DNA of 23,380 nucleotides from an uncultured Oribacterium sp. (GTDB taxonomy: Bacteria; Bacillota; Clostridia; Lachnospirales; Lachnospiraceae), in assembly GCA_934279105.1 (NCBI GenBank), contig CAKQWR010000009.1:1-23380 (forward strand), given 5' to 3'. The position numbers and the translations under genes are program-made. The notes under the pieces were generated by a model that saw only the letters and a list, made by a program, of their open reading frames with translations, ran no database searches and was not told the DNA's origin. Positions 7,867 to 15,351 of this stretch are shown here, piece after piece; the stretch's first letter is position 1; each line of letters opens with the position of its first letter.

Positions 7867-8730
7867 ATGGGTAGTTTTTTGCAGGCAATTGCAAATGGAC
7901 TTATGATCGGCGGTTTCTATGCCATGATGGGTATGGGCCAGAATGTCATCTTCGGTGTTATGAAGATCATTAACTTCTGTCACGGCGAGATGCTGATGGT
8001 AGGTATGTATCTTACCTTCGTGCTCTGCAGCCTTTTCGGCTTAGATCCGTATATGGCGGTTCCATTTGTTGCGATTCTTATGTTCTGCATCGGTGCAGTG
8101 ATTCAGTCATCACTGATTACACCATCACTTGGAACCAAATCTTTTACCAACTTATTATTCCTGACGGTAGGTCTCGGAACCTTACTGTCGAACCTGGCAC
8201 TGGTTATTTTCGGATCATCCTTCCGTACGATCACCACCTCGTATTCCAGTAATACGGTGCAGCTCGGACCGGTTACGATGGCACTTCCGAAGCTCATCAG
8301 CTTCATCATCACCATCGTCATCACCATCCTGCTGTTTGCGTTCCTGAAGTATACGACACTTGGTAAGCAGATTCGTGCGGTTTCTCAGAACCCGATTGGC
8401 GCAGAGGTTGTCGGAATCAATGTGAAGCGTATCTACATCCTCGCGTATGGCCTCGGTGCTGCACTTGCCGGAACCGCAGGCGCTCTGCTGACACTGTTCT
8501 ATGTACTGTCGCCGACGGCAGGCTCGGTTTTCTCATTCCGTGCGTTGATCGTCGTCGTTGTCGGTGGACTCGGATCGATCCCGGGCGCGCTGCTCGCAGG
8601 TATCCTTCTCGGATTGCTCGAGACCATGGTTTCACTTCTCGTGAGCCCGATGTATAAGGATCTGATCGTATTCGTTACCTTCATCGTCATCCTCGTTGTC
8701 CGTCAGAATGTTATCGCAAGGAGGAAGTAA
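7867..8730 (+). CDS. livH: Branched-chain amino-acid-type ABC transporter permease LivH
   Basis: The protein has 287 residues and is a very hydrophobic inner-membrane permease of the LivH family. The N-terminus FLQAIANGLMIGGFYAMMGM, the segment GVMKIINFCHGEMLMVGMY, the cytoplasmic loop LGKQIRAVSQNPIGAEVVGIN that contacts the ATPase, and VVVGGLGSIPGALLAGILLG are all LivH landmarks. The start is the ATG at 7867 with AGGGGG at 7853-7858, rather than an in-frame ATG ten codons upstream. It is the first gene of livHMGFK. The substrate class of HAAT transporters is broad (Leu/Ile/Val, but also urea or other amides), so the true ligand is set by the binding protein. I could not find a convincing promoter in 7768-7866. 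Confidence 0.93.
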   Translation: MGSFLQAIANGLMIGGFYAMMGMGQNVIFGVMKIINFCHGEMLMVGMYLTFVLCSLFGLDPYMAVPFVAILMFCIGAVIQSSLITPSLGTKSFTNLLFLTVGLGTLLSNLALVIFGSSFRTITTSYSSNTVQLGPVTMALPKLISFIITIVITILLFAFLKYTTLGKQIRAVSQNPIGAEVVGINVKRIYILAYGLGAALAGTAGALLTLFYVLSPTAGSVFSFRALIVVVVGGLGSIPGALLAGILLGLLETMVSLLVSPMYKDLIVFVTFIVILVVRQNVIARRK

Positions 8731-8731
8731 A

Positions 8732-9832
8732 ATGGCAAACGAAAAAACTATGAACATTCGGCCGGAGGATATCCAGGCCAGCAATCGTTACCATCGGAAT
8801 GTGGCCATCGTCATCGGCCTCTTCCTCGCCGTTCTTCTGATCATCCCTGCGTTCTTTAAGGATATGCCGTATATCATGAATGTTTTCATTCTGGTATTCT
8901 ATATGACGACGCTTTCGATGGCATGGAACCTGCTCGGTGGTATGACCGGACAGAATTCCCTCGGTCATGCAGCATATATGGGACTTGGTGCGTATGCCTG
9001 CTGTCTCCTGATGACGAAGACTTCGGTCAATCCATGGCTCTGCGGCATCTTCGGTATGATCGTGGTTGGACTCGTATCCGGATTCATCTTTTATCCTTGT
9101 TTCATCCTCCAGGGTCCATACTTCACGCTTGTAAGTATCGCCTTCGGTGAGGCCATCCGTCAGTTCATTCTGAACTGGGATTTTGCGGGTAAGGCCATCG
9201 GTATTTCCCTTTCCTTCGGAGAGGATTCCTGGGCTGAATTCCGTTTTATGAGTAAGGTACCGTACTATTATGTGGGTCTCATCATGCTGATTCTCACGTA
9301 CATCTTTATGAAGAAGATCGACCGTTCGAAGCTCGGCTTTGCACTGAAGACCATTCGTGAGGATGAGGATACGGCAGCCGCCATCGGTATCAACCCGATT
9401 AAGTATAAGGTCATCGCCGTTGTGATTTCTGCGATGGTCGCTGGTATGGTCGGTTTCTTCTATGCAAGCTATAACCGTTACATCGATCCGGATCTGATGC
9501 TTCAGACCTACTCGGTCGAGTCGGTACTTCCGGCGGTCGTCGGTGGTGCATCCTTCGTGGAAGGCCCACTCGTTGGTGGTGGTATCATGATCACCCTTTC
9601 CGAGTTTCTTCGAAACGAATTCGGTGCGATCCTTCCGGGCATCAACCTGATCATGTATGCAATCGTGCTGATCCTTGTGATCCGTTTCCGTCCGTCCGGA
9701 CTGCTCGGCTGGTACATGGACAGCAAGTTTAAGAAGTGGGTAGACAATGTAGTCCTCAAGAAGCCTTCTCGTGAGGTGCTCGAGGCTGCACAGCTCGCCC
9801 GGGATTATAAGAAATTAGGTAAGGAGGCATAA
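8732..9832 (+). CDS. livM: Branched-chain amino-acid-type ABC transporter permease LivM
   Basis: The protein has 366 residues. After a hydrophilic N-terminus come multiple membrane spans with the LivM signatures GGMTGQNSLGHAAYMGLGAY, ILQGPYFTLVSIAFGEAIRQ, LGFALKTIREDEDTAAAIGI (ATPase-contacting loop) and PAVVGGASFVEGPLVGG. The start is the ATG at 8732, two bases past the livH stop, with AAGGAGG at 8719-8725 inside the end of livH. The C-terminal tail (about 40 residues after WYMDSKFKKW) is hydrophilic and somewhat longer than in the E. coli protein by my recollection. Confidence 0.93.
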   Translation: MANEKTMNIRPEDIQASNRYHRNVAIVIGLFLAVLLIIPAFFKDMPYIMNVFILVFYMTTLSMAWNLLGGMTGQNSLGHAAYMGLGAYACCLLMTKTSVNPWLCGIFGMIVVGLVSGFIFYPCFILQGPYFTLVSIAFGEAIRQFILNWDFAGKAIGISLSFGEDSWAEFRFMSKVPYYYVGLIMLILTYIFMKKIDRSKLGFALKTIREDEDTAAAIGINPIKYKVIAVVISAMVAGMVGFFYASYNRYIDPDLMLQTYSVESVLPAVVGGASFVEGPLVGGGIMITLSEFLRNEFGAILPGINLIMYAIVLILVIRFRPSGLLGWYMDSKFKKWVDNVVLKKPSREVLEAAQLARDYKKLGKEA

Positions 9833-9834
9833 TT

Positions 9835-10584
9835 ATGGCAGAACAGTCCATCATTGAAGTTCAGCATATCACGAAGCGCTTCAAAGGTCTGACCGCCGTG
9901 AAGGATGTTTCCTTCGAGGTCGCAAAGGGAAAGATCACCGGTATGATCGGACCAAACGGTGCCGGAAAGTCTACCACCTTTAATATGATCTGTGGTTACT
10001 ATCCGCCAACCGAAGGGAAGATCCTCTATAAGGGTATCGATATTACAAACAAGCCGGCATATGAATACACGAAGATGGGCATCGCCCGCACCTTCCAGAT
10101 CATGAAACCGCTGAAGAATCTGACGGTGCTGGACAATGTAATCGCATCGTCCTACTATGGCACGAAGCCGGCGAAGAACGCCATCGAAGCACGTGAAAAG
10201 GCACTGGACATTCTGAACTTCACCGGTCTTTATGAAAAGCGTCATGACCTTTCGAAGGACATGGGTACTCCGGATCAGAAACGTCTGGAGATGGCGAGAG
10301 CCCTCGCGACGAATCCGGAGATGCTCTTCCTCGATGAGAACATGGCTGGTCTTAACCCGACCGAGACGGATGAGGCGATTCAGCTCATCCGTCGAATCAA
10401 CGAGAGTGGTGTGACGATCTTCCTGATTGAGCACATCATGAAGGCGGTTGTCAGTCTTTGCGAGGATGTGATCGTACTTCATCATGGTGAGAAGATTGCC
10501 GTCGGCACACCAGAAGAGGTTATGAACGATCCATACGTTATGGAGGTTTATCTCGGACAGAAGAAGGAGGACGCACATGCTTAA
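9835..10584 (+). CDS. livG: Branched-chain amino-acid-type ABC transporter ATPase LivG
   Basis: The protein has 249 residues. It contains Walker A GPNGAGKST, the LivG-type insertion, ARTFQIMKPLKNLTVLDNV (Q-loop region), Walker B MLFLDE and the switch His in LIEHIMK. The ABC signature is unusual: the position normally occupied by LSYG-Q-RRLEIARAL reads MGTPDQKRLEMARAL, so the Ser-Gly pair that contacts ATP gamma-phosphate is not evident. Its partner LivF has a normal signature, so one of the two composite ATP sites in a LivF/LivG pair could be degenerate. Start: ATG 9835 with AAGGAGG at 9821-9827. It overlaps livF by 8 bases. Confidence 0.92.
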   Translation: MAEQSIIEVQHITKRFKGLTAVKDVSFEVAKGKITGMIGPNGAGKSTTFNMICGYYPPTEGKILYKGIDITNKPAYEYTKMGIARTFQIMKPLKNLTVLDNVIASSYYGTKPAKNAIEAREKALDILNFTGLYEKRHDLSKDMGTPDQKRLEMARALATNPEMLFLDENMAGLNPTETDEAIQLIRRINESGVTIFLIEHIMKAVVSLCEDVIVLHHGEKIAVGTPEEVMNDPYVMEVYLGQKKEDAHA

Positions 10585-11281
10585 GGTGGAAGGTTTAACA
10601 GCAGGCTATGGCTCCCTGAAGATCATCTGGGACGAGTCCTTCGAAATCAGAGATGGTGAAATCGTCGCCATCCTTGGTTCAAACGGTGCCGGTAAAACCA
10701 CCACGGTTCGTGCACTGACCGGTATGATCAAGCCATCCGCAGGTTCCATCGTATTCAATGATCAGGAACTTATGGGAAAGAACTCCCGTGTTATCCTCGA
10801 CAGCGGTATCGTACAGGTGCCGGAGGGACGTCAGCTCTTCACCGGTATGACCTGTCTCGAGAACCTCGAGCTTGGCGCATTTAATAAGACGCTGAAGGCA
10901 CATTTTCAGGAGAATCTCGAGAAGTGTTACAACTGGTTTCCGAAGCTGAAGGAGAGAGCCGGTCAGATTTCCGGAACTCTTTCCGGTGGTGAACAGCAGA
11001 TGGTTGCCGTCGCTCGTGCACTCGTAGGTGAGCCGAAGCTTCTCATCCTCGACGAGCCGTCTCTCGGCCTCGCACCAAATATCGTCGATGATATCCTGAA
11101 AGTAGCACAGGAGCTTGCGAAGACCGGCGTTTCCGTGATGCTGGTAGAACAGGATATCACGAAGGCACTCGCGGTTGCTGACCGCGGCTACGTTATCGAG
11201 AACGGACGCATCACACTGAGCGGAACCTCCGCAGAGCTGAGCGCGAACGAGCACGTAAAGAAGGCATATCTCGGTATTTAA
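10577..11281 (+). CDS. livF: Branched-chain amino-acid-type ABC transporter ATPase LivF
   Basis: The protein has 234 residues, the standard LivF length. It contains Walker A GSNGAGKTT, GIVQVPEGRQLFTGMTCLENL (typical LivF region), the canonical signature LSGGEQQMVAVARAL, Walker B LLILDEPSLGL and the switch region LVEQDITKAL. Its ATG lies inside the end of livG with AAGGAGG 7 nt upstream, so translation is coupled. It would form the cytoplasmic ATPase heterodimer with LivG. Confidence 0.95.
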   Translation: MLKVEGLTAGYGSLKIIWDESFEIRDGEIVAILGSNGAGKTTTVRALTGMIKPSAGSIVFNDQELMGKNSRVILDSGIVQVPEGRQLFTGMTCLENLELGAFNKTLKAHFQENLEKCYNWFPKLKERAGQISGTLSGGEQQMVAVARALVGEPKLLILDEPSLGLAPNIVDDILKVAQELAKTGVSVMLVEQDITKALAVADRGYVIENGRITLSGTSAELSANEHVKKAYLGI

Positions 11282-11288
11282 ACAGTTT

Positions 11289-11317
11289 TTGACATCCTGA
11301 CGTATGAGGGGTGCATA
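11289..11317 (+). promoter_or_regulatory. Possible internal promoter before livK
   Basis: A consensus -35 TTGACA (11289-11294) lies just after the livF stop. At 17-bp spacing the -10 would be TGCATA (11312-11317), a moderate match. A separate promoter would allow the binding protein to be made in excess over the membrane components, as is common. This is suggestive only. Confidence 0.35.
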
Positions 11318-11323
11318 GAGTAT

Positions 11324-11367
11324 GCGCAGATTCATCCGATACCAAATAAAACATATAGAATCTGCGC
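11324..11367 (+). promoter_or_regulatory. Intercistronic stem-loop between livF and livK
   Basis: GCGCAGATTC (11324-11333) and GAATCTGCGC (11358-11367) are perfect 10-bp complements with a 24-nt A/T-rich loop and no following T-run. The position, ahead of the highly expressed binding-protein gene, fits an mRNA-stabilising or processing structure. Confidence 0.5.
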
Positions 11368-11397
11368 CGTGCATGTAGGCATTGGCTTCAGAATCAG

Positions 11398-11416
11398 GAT
11401 GTGTACAATACACATC
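11398..11416 (+). promoter_or_regulatory. Inverted repeat abutting the livK ribosome binding site
   Basis: GATGTGTA and TACACATC (11398-11405 and 11409-11416) form a perfect 8-bp inverted repeat with a 3-nt centre. The livK Shine-Dalgarno AAGGAGG starts at the very next base (11417). It could be a protein operator or an RNA hairpin that keeps the RBS exposed or blocks it. Confidence 0.45.
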
Positions 11417-11429
11417 AAGGAGGAACATT

Positions 11430-12755
11430 ATGAAACTCAAGAAACTTATTTCCGCGTTCATGGCTGTAGCGATTACAGGCTCGATGCTTGTCGGCTGCGG
11501 ATCCACGACCACCACAACCACACAGACCGAGGCTGCAAAGACAACCGAGGCCGCAAAGGAGACGTCAGACAACGGCGCTGGTCAGCTGACCGGCGAGCCG
11601 ATCAAGATCGGTGCGATGTATGCACTTTCCGGCGATAAGGCAGCCATCGGTACCAACATCATGCGTGGCGTCGATTTCGCAGCAGCTGAGATCAACGCTG
11701 CCGGTGGTGTGAATGGTCGTCCGATCGAGATCGTTCGTGGTGATACCCAGGGCGACCCGAAGGTCGCACGTTCTGTTGCAGAGCGTCTCATCACACAGGA
11801 TAAGGTAAATGCCATCATGGGCTGCCACCAGTCCACACTGTCTGAGATCGTTGCAAAGGTTTGTGAGCAGTATAAGATCCCGATGATCACTGCAATTTCA
11901 ACCGTAGATAGCATTTCTACCGACAATCTTCAGTATTTCTTCCGTCTCTGCCCGCTCAACTCCGTATACGTTGAGGATATGCTCAAGTATCTGAAGGATT
12001 CCTCTGAGCAGACCGGCAAGGAAGTAAAGACGGTTTCTATCTTCGCTGATAACTCCAACATCGGCCAGGAGATCATCCGTTGCGTAGGCCTCTATGCAGA
12101 TAAGTATGATCTTCAGGTTGTCAAGGAAGTTCAGTACTCCAGTGGTGCTGCTGACCTCACATCTGAGGTACTCGCACTGAAGGAGGCCAATGCAGATGCT
12201 GTAATCTGTGAGTCCTACATCGCAGATGCAATCCTCTTCACGAAGACCCTGAAGGAGCAGAACTATCAGCCACCTATCGTGATCGGTAAGGCAAATGGTT
12301 TCGCAGATCCTTCTTACGTTCCGGCTACCGGCGCACTTGCAAACGGTATCACCACGGTCGTTGAGTTCAACCCTGACCTGAAGAAGGGCATCGAGACCAA
12401 CAAGCGTTTCAAGGCAGAGTATGACGTAGATATGAATGGTCACTCTGCAGAGGCATACACGGTAGTATGGCTGTTCAAGACTGCGTTCGAAATCGCCGGC
12501 ACCACCGATGGTGAGGCTGTCAAGGATGTACTTGATACCATCGATATCAAGGATTCCTTCCCGAATGGACCGGACATCATCCTTCCGTACGACGAGATCA
12601 AGTTCGAGGACTATGAGTTTGACGGTGCACAGCACACGAACGATAACACCAAGGCATCGGTAGCCGTTGCGCAGATTCAGGACGGCGAGTTTAAGACCGT
12701 ATGGCCGTTCGACTTCACGGACAGCAAGATCCAGTATCCGGCTCCTCTGTCATAA
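11430..12755 (+). CDS. livK: Branched-chain amino-acid-type ABC transporter substrate-binding lipoprotein LivK
   Basis: The protein has 441 residues. A lipoprotein signal peptide ends in MLVGC with the acylated Cys at residue 23, followed by a Thr-rich linker. The mature domain is Peripla_BP_6: PIKIGAMYALSGDKAAIGTN, AAAEINAAGGVNGRPIEIV, GDTQGDPKVARSVAERLI and IMGCHQSTLSEIVAKVCEQ are classic HAAT binding-protein motifs. It would capture an amino acid or amide outside the membrane and deliver it to LivH/LivM. The ATG at 11430 is chosen over an ATG 16 codons upstream because AAGGAGG (11417-11423) sits 6 nt before it and the signal peptide begins there. It is the last gene of livHMGFK and is followed by a terminator-like hairpin. 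Confidence 0.94.
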   Translation: MKLKKLISAFMAVAITGSMLVGCGSTTTTTTQTEAAKTTEAAKETSDNGAGQLTGEPIKIGAMYALSGDKAAIGTNIMRGVDFAAAEINAAGGVNGRPIEIVRGDTQGDPKVARSVAERLITQDKVNAIMGCHQSTLSEIVAKVCEQYKIPMITAISTVDSISTDNLQYFFRLCPLNSVYVEDMLKYLKDSSEQTGKEVKTVSIFADNSNIGQEIIRCVGLYADKYDLQVVKEVQYSSGAADLTSEVLALKEANADAVICESYIADAILFTKTLKEQNYQPPIVIGKANGFADPSYVPATGALANGITTVVEFNPDLKKGIETNKRFKAEYDVDMNGHSAEAYTVVWLFKTAFEIAGTTDGEAVKDVLDTIDIKDSFPNGPDIILPYDEIKFEDYEFDGAQHTNDNTKASVAVAQIQDGEFKTVWPFDFTDSKIQYPAPLS

Positions 12756-12814
12756 GAAGTCCACAACTTAATTTGATATACACGTATTCTCCTATATATG
12801 TATATGTAGACTGG

Positions 12815-12838
12815 AACCCCGGGTTTTCCCCGGGGTTT
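12815..12838 (+). terminator. GC-rich terminator hairpin after livK
   Basis: AACCCCGGG (12815-12823) pairs with CCCGGGGTT (12829-12837), a 9-bp stem with a TTTTC loop. Only three T residues follow directly, so termination may be partial. Confidence 0.65.
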
Positions 12839-12947
12839 CATCATGTTTAGAAAATATTTATGGAATTTCTCGCCTTTTCGGATTCATGAAATGGTAGTAG
12901 AATAAGTCCGGAATGAAATCAGAAACGTTTCGATGAGGAGAATGAAA

Positions 12948-13766
12948 ATGAAAATTACGATGCTGGGTACGGGCAATGCGCTCGTCACGGAGGTATATAA
13001 TACCTGTTATGTCCTGACGGATGAAGAGAAGCAGGGAACGGAAAAATATTTCATGGTGGACGCCGGTGGCGGTGGACAGATCGTACACCAGCTGAAGTAT
13101 GCCGGACTGAACTGGATGGATATGCGGGAAATTTTCCTGACGCATAAGCACATCGATCACTTCACCGGCATGATCTGGATGGTTCGTCTCATCACACAGA
13201 ATATGAAGGCCGGTAAGTACGAGGGCGAAGCGCATATCTATGGCCATAAGGAAGTCATCGAACTTCTCGATGATATCTCCCGGAAGCTGCTGCAGCCAGG
13301 ACAGGTGAAATTTATCGGTGACCGTCTGCACCTGATTCCGGTCGAGGATGGCGAGACACGTGTCATCAATGGCCATAAGGTGACGTTCTTCGATATCGGC
13401 TCTACGAAAGCGAAGCAGTTCGGCTATCTTTATGAAATGAACGATGGTCGCAAGATCTGCTGCTGTGGTGATGAGCCGTACAATCCGGAATTCGAAGAGA
13501 AGTATGCGAAGGGGGCAGATTGGCTACTGCATGAGGCATTTTGTCTGTATGAGGAACGTGACAGCTTCCATCCGTATGAAAAGCATCATTCGACCGTAAA
13601 GGATGCCGCAGAGCTTGCAGAGAGTCTGCAGGTACCGAATCTTCTTCTCTATCATACAGAGGATAAGAACATCGCGCGTCGGAAGGCACTTTATACGGCT
13701 GAGGCACAGGCATCGTATGCCGGTCATGTCGTAGTGCCGGAGGATCTCGAAAGTATCGAACTGTAA
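12948..13766 (+). CDS. RNase Z-like metallo-beta-lactamase-fold hydrolase
   Basis: The protein has 272 residues. The metal motif THKHIDH is at residues 65-71 (HxHxDH type). Further metal-ligand or family segments are CCCGDEPYNPEFEE (Asp), LLHEAFC, HHSTVKDAAELAE and LLLYHTED (His). The HST..DAAE segment resembles that of RNase Z and its small-molecule relatives. It could be a tRNA 3' processing paralogue, a phosphodiesterase or an arylsulfatase-type enzyme; the sequence does not decide. The ATG at 12948 is chosen because GAGGAG (12935-12940) lies 7 nt upstream; the two upstream in-frame ATGs overlap or abut that RBS. The CLC gene starts 21 bp after its stop, so the two are probably cotranscribed. 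Confidence 0.82.
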   Translation: MKITMLGTGNALVTEVYNTCYVLTDEEKQGTEKYFMVDAGGGGQIVHQLKYAGLNWMDMREIFLTHKHIDHFTGMIWMVRLITQNMKAGKYEGEAHIYGHKEVIELLDDISRKLLQPGQVKFIGDRLHLIPVEDGETRVINGHKVTFFDIGSTKAKQFGYLYEMNDGRKICCCGDEPYNPEFEEKYAKGADWLLHEAFCLYEERDSFHPYEKHHSTVKDAAELAESLQVPNLLLYHTEDKNIARRKALYTAEAQASYAGHVVVPEDLESIEL

Positions 13767-13787
13767 GGCAAAAAAGGGGGAAGAGTT

Positions 13788-15056
13788 ATGGGGGCAAATT
13801 ATATAGCGTACTGGAAGACATTACCATACAAACTGATGGTTGGCCTTAAGTGGATCGGTTTTGGTATTTTAACAGGTATCATCGTCGGTGGTATTTCTGC
13901 GTACTTTGCGAAAGCCATCGTCATCGCGACGAGCTTCCGACTGGCACATACGTGGATTGTGTTTTTACTGCCACTGGCGGGTCTCTTTATCGTCTGGTTT
14001 TATCATCGCCTCGGTGCGAGAAAGCCTCGTGGAACAAACCTCGTTCTGGAAGCCATCCGTGATAGTGAACGTGTGCCGGTGAAGATGGCACCGCTTATTA
14101 TCGTGTCGACGGTACTGACTCATCTCTTCGGTGGTTCTGCCGGACGCGAGGGTGCTGCGCTTCAGGTCGGTGGCTCGCTCGGTCATGGGCTGGGGCAGCT
14201 GCTGCACTTCCGGAAGGAGGAGCGTCGCCGGACCATCATGTGCGGTATGAGTGCAGCCTTTTCGGCGCTTTTCGGAACCCCACTGGCTGCGACGGTCCTC
14301 TCGATGGAGATCAGTACCGTCGGCGTGATGTATTATTCCTCGCTTGTGCCATGCGCGGTGTCTGCATTGACCGCACATTTCGTCGCACAGATCATCAATC
14401 CGGGAAGCGAAGCGATGCTGCTGTCGGCAGTACCTGCCTTTCATGTGCGCGATGCCGTCTGCACGATGCTCTTTGCATGGGCGTGTGCGCTGGTTTCGAT
14501 TCTCTTTGCGACCTCGATGCACAGCAGTAAGAAGCTGTTACAGAAGTATTTTCCGAATGATTATATCCGTGTGGCAGTTTCCGGTATGATCATCGTACTG
14601 CTGACACTTCTGATCGGCGACCAGACGTATAACGGAACCGGCTCGAATATCATCGCAAGTTGTATCGAGAATCCGACGTTTCAGCTGGCGTTTTATGCCT
14701 TCCTGCTGAAGATCATCTTCACGTCGGTCACCCTCGGCGGTGGCTTCCAGGGCGGTGAAATCGTACCATCTCTGTTTATCGGTGCGACCTTCGGACATGT
14801 GGTCGGCCTCTTTACCGGTATGGATCCAGCGCTCTGTTCTGCCGTCGGCATGGCCTGCGTCTTCTGTGGTGTGACGAACTGTCCGCTCGCATCGCTGCTC
14901 ATCGCATTTGAGATGTTCGGCTTCGATGCATCTTCCTACTTTATTCTCGCCATCGCGATCACCTATCTGTTCTCCGGAAACTACGGTATCTATGGTGCGC
15001 AGAAGATCCGCTTCAGTAAGTGGGATCCGGCGGAGATAGACGCGAATACGCACTGA
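13788..15056 (+). CDS. CLC-family antiporter, probable fluoride/proton type (CLC-F, EriC-like)
   Basis: The protein has 422 residues and about ten membrane segments. The gating-glutamate motif GSAGREGAAL (E121) and the later GGGFQGGEIVPSLFIGA (317-333) are present. The chloride-channel filter GSGIP is absent; the corresponding region is PRGTNLVLEAIRDSE. That filter difference, THLFGGSAGREG and the GGxFxGGExxP segment match what I recall of CLC-F fluoride/H+ antiporters, which expel cytoplasmic F-. In the members I recall, Thr follows GREG; here it is Ala. An anion exchanger with another preference remains possible. The RBS is AGGGGGAAG just before the ATG. No crcB-type fluoride riboswitch is seen before this gene or before the gene ahead of it. 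Confidence 0.85.
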   Translation: MGANYIAYWKTLPYKLMVGLKWIGFGILTGIIVGGISAYFAKAIVIATSFRLAHTWIVFLLPLAGLFIVWFYHRLGARKPRGTNLVLEAIRDSERVPVKMAPLIIVSTVLTHLFGGSAGREGAALQVGGSLGHGLGQLLHFRKEERRRTIMCGMSAAFSALFGTPLAATVLSMEISTVGVMYYSSLVPCAVSALTAHFVAQIINPGSEAMLLSAVPAFHVRDAVCTMLFAWACALVSILFATSMHSSKKLLQKYFPNDYIRVAVSGMIIVLLTLLIGDQTYNGTGSNIIASCIENPTFQLAFYAFLLKIIFTSVTLGGGFQGGEIVPSLFIGATFGHVVGLFTGMDPALCSAVGMACVFCGVTNCPLASLLIAFEMFGFDASSYFILAIAITYLFSGNYGIYGAQKIRFSKWDPAEIDANTH

Positions 15057-15082
15057 CTGGCGCACCGTGCAGTGATGGAGCA

Positions 15083-15140
15083 CCGAGTGCCGGCATCAGA
15101 AGCACAGTCTCTCCGTATGGCTTCTGCTACCAGCACTCGG
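15083..15140. repeat. Hairpin element copy B
   Basis: CCGAGTGC...CAGAAGC (15083-15103) pairs with GCTTCTG...GCACTCGG (15120-15140), 18 of 21 positions complementary, around a 16-nt loop ending CTCTCCGTATG. Compared with copy A read on the minus strand, it shares the CAGAAGC stem top, the CAGT and CTCTCCGTATG loop modules and GCTTCTG. It lacks the 17 nt that form copy A's cap hairpin. It lies 26 bp after the CLC gene stop. It has no T-run; the terminator is further on. Confidence 0.65.
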
Positions 15141-15183
15141 GGGGCTCTGTCTGTACGGCCACTTCACTGGTTATGGTAGCAGT

Positions 15184-15219
15184 TCAGCCGGGAAGTTTTC
15201 TTTACTCCGGCTGATTTTT
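15184..15219 (+). terminator. Rho-independent terminator after the CLC gene
   Basis: TCAGCCGG (15184-15191) pairs with CCGGCTGA (15207-15214), followed by TTTTT. It ends the MBL-CLC transcript and marks the left edge of the gene-free island. Confidence 0.8.
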
Positions 15220-15236
15220 AAGGGATGTCCATAATG

Positions 15237-15331
15237 GGCGTCTCTTTTTGTTTGCCTGCCCACCCATGGTACATCTTTTATCTACTTACATATCGGACCC
15301 GTCCCATGCGGGCAAACAAAAAAACGACGCC
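15237..15331. repeat. 20-bp imperfect inverted repeat with T/A-rich arms
   Basis: The left arm 15237-15256 (GGCGTC ... TTTTTGTTTGCC) and the right arm 15311-15331 are reverse complements apart from a 2-3 nt difference after GGCGTC. The spacer is 54 nt. The T-run lies within the left arm rather than after the structure, so this is not an ordinary terminator for either strand. It may be the terminal repeat of a very small element or the outer boundary of the adjacent array. Confidence 0.5.
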
Positions 15332-15351
15332 ATATCCATTCTCTTCGTCAC

